NCBI GenBank assembly: GCA_013339765.2
Contig: CM023454.1
Location: 148,737,603-148,801,602, forward strand
Direction: 5' to 3'
Origin: Haemaphysalis longicornis
Taxonomy: Eukaryota > Arthropoda > Arachnida > Ixodida > Ixodidae
DNA: 64,000 nt
The notes beneath the pieces were generated by a model. That model saw nothing but the letters and a program-made list of their open reading frames with translations. It was not told where the DNA came from and ran no database searches. Below, in pieces: positions 63,727 through 64,000 of the stretch; position 1 is the stretch's first letter; each line of letters opens with the position of its first letter. The position numbers and the translations under genes were made by a program.

Positions 63727-64000
63727 TGCGCTGGCGTCAGCATGCAGTAAGCTTGTAAGAACGGTAAAAGGCTGCGACAAGCATAGCGCACAAAAAGAAG
63801 TAGATCAACAAAAAAAAGTTCGCGGTAGTTCCGTACATCCACCGTACCACTCAAGGATTAAAAAAGGTTGCTTCCAGATATGGGGTGCAGGTTGCCATAT
63901 CAGCACCAAATAAACTAGGTAAAGTCTGTGCCATTGTAGACAGGAAGAAACGAGACACAAATTCAGATAGTCCACACAGTTTTACTGTCAACCGCAAGAA
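63695..64000 (+). pseudogene. Penelope-like element fragment, forward strand, continues past the window
   Basis: E-A-G-F-P-T-S-A-L-A-S-A-C, then K-E-V-D-Q-Q-K-K, a one-base shift at the A8 run at 63810-63817, and then V-V-P-Y-I-H-x-T-T-Q-G-L-K-K-V, V-A-I-S-A-P-N-K-L-G-K-V-C. This is the linker between the RT and the GIY-YIG domain of Penelope-like elements. The frame is open to the last base, so the nuclease is expected just outside the window. Confidence 0.75.

Overview
This window looks like nuclear DNA from a hard tick (Ixodidae, probably a metastriate genus). The main reasons are a tRNA-derived SINE with a Ruka-like core (31812-32055), arthropod-type CR1/Jockey- and I-clade LINEs, Penelope-like elements with GIY-YIG domains, BEL/Pao and Ty3/gypsy retrotransposons, and intron-containing genes with GT/AG junctions. 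No bacterial operon, rRNA operon or CRISPR array is present. Nearly all recognisable sequence is transposable-element derived. Host-type coding sequence is limited to one terminal exon of an M13 (neprilysin-like) peptidase at 5104-5731, with its zinc ligands replaced and a frameshift at its C-terminus.

Layout. From 1 to 9 kb: a 690-bp dispersed repeat (inverted copy at 32.5 kb), a 73-bp tandem array, the M13 exon, and mostly unassignable sequence. From 9 to 16 kb: a 5'-truncated LINE with a TTTA/TAAA-type tail, a ~2.97-kb segment bounded by identical 27-bp inverted repeats, a perfect 21-bp hairpin, and the first of three copies of a composite tRNA-like repeat bounded by a near-palindrome. From 18.3 to 32 kb: a multi-exon gene for a CACTA (EnSpm/Transposase_21-like) transposase with a 75-bp acidic tandem repeat in exon 1 and one in-frame TGA. 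Its introns hold two abutting TTAA-flanked inverted-repeat elements, a THAP remnant and a long inverted repeat. A SINE with a 13-bp target duplication lies just after its stop codon. From 32 to 42 kb: foldback elements, a Penelope fragment, LINE remnants and a second composite copy. From 42.6 to 46.3 kb: an I-clade LINE (ORF1 and the start of ORF2) abutting a reverse-strand BEL/Pao pol remnant.

From 46.3 to 59.6 kb there is a three-level nest. A reverse-strand CR1/Jockey-type LINE, whose ORF1 carries a PHD finger, is split at 49410/57880 by a Ty3/gypsy element (49411-57875; 455-bp LTRs; 4-bp duplication ATAC). That element is itself split inside integrase by a reverse-oriented LTR element without recognisable genes (53769-56548; ~556-bp LTRs; 4-bp duplication ATTC). 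At each level the host reading frame resumes after the insertion, so the order of insertion can be read directly. From 59.5 to 64 kb: a third composite copy, a reverse-strand Penelope 3' end, a CR1/L2-type LINE whose ORF1 begins with a 2A-like ribosome-skipping peptide, and a forward Penelope fragment running off the window.

Most element ORFs carry one or two disruptions, several of them in homopolymer runs, so some may be assembly errors. The elements of most interest are the gene-less LTR element with a tRNA-Lys-like primer site, the palindrome-bounded composite repeat, the TTAA element pair, and the CACTA-type transposase gene with its acidic dimeric repeat.
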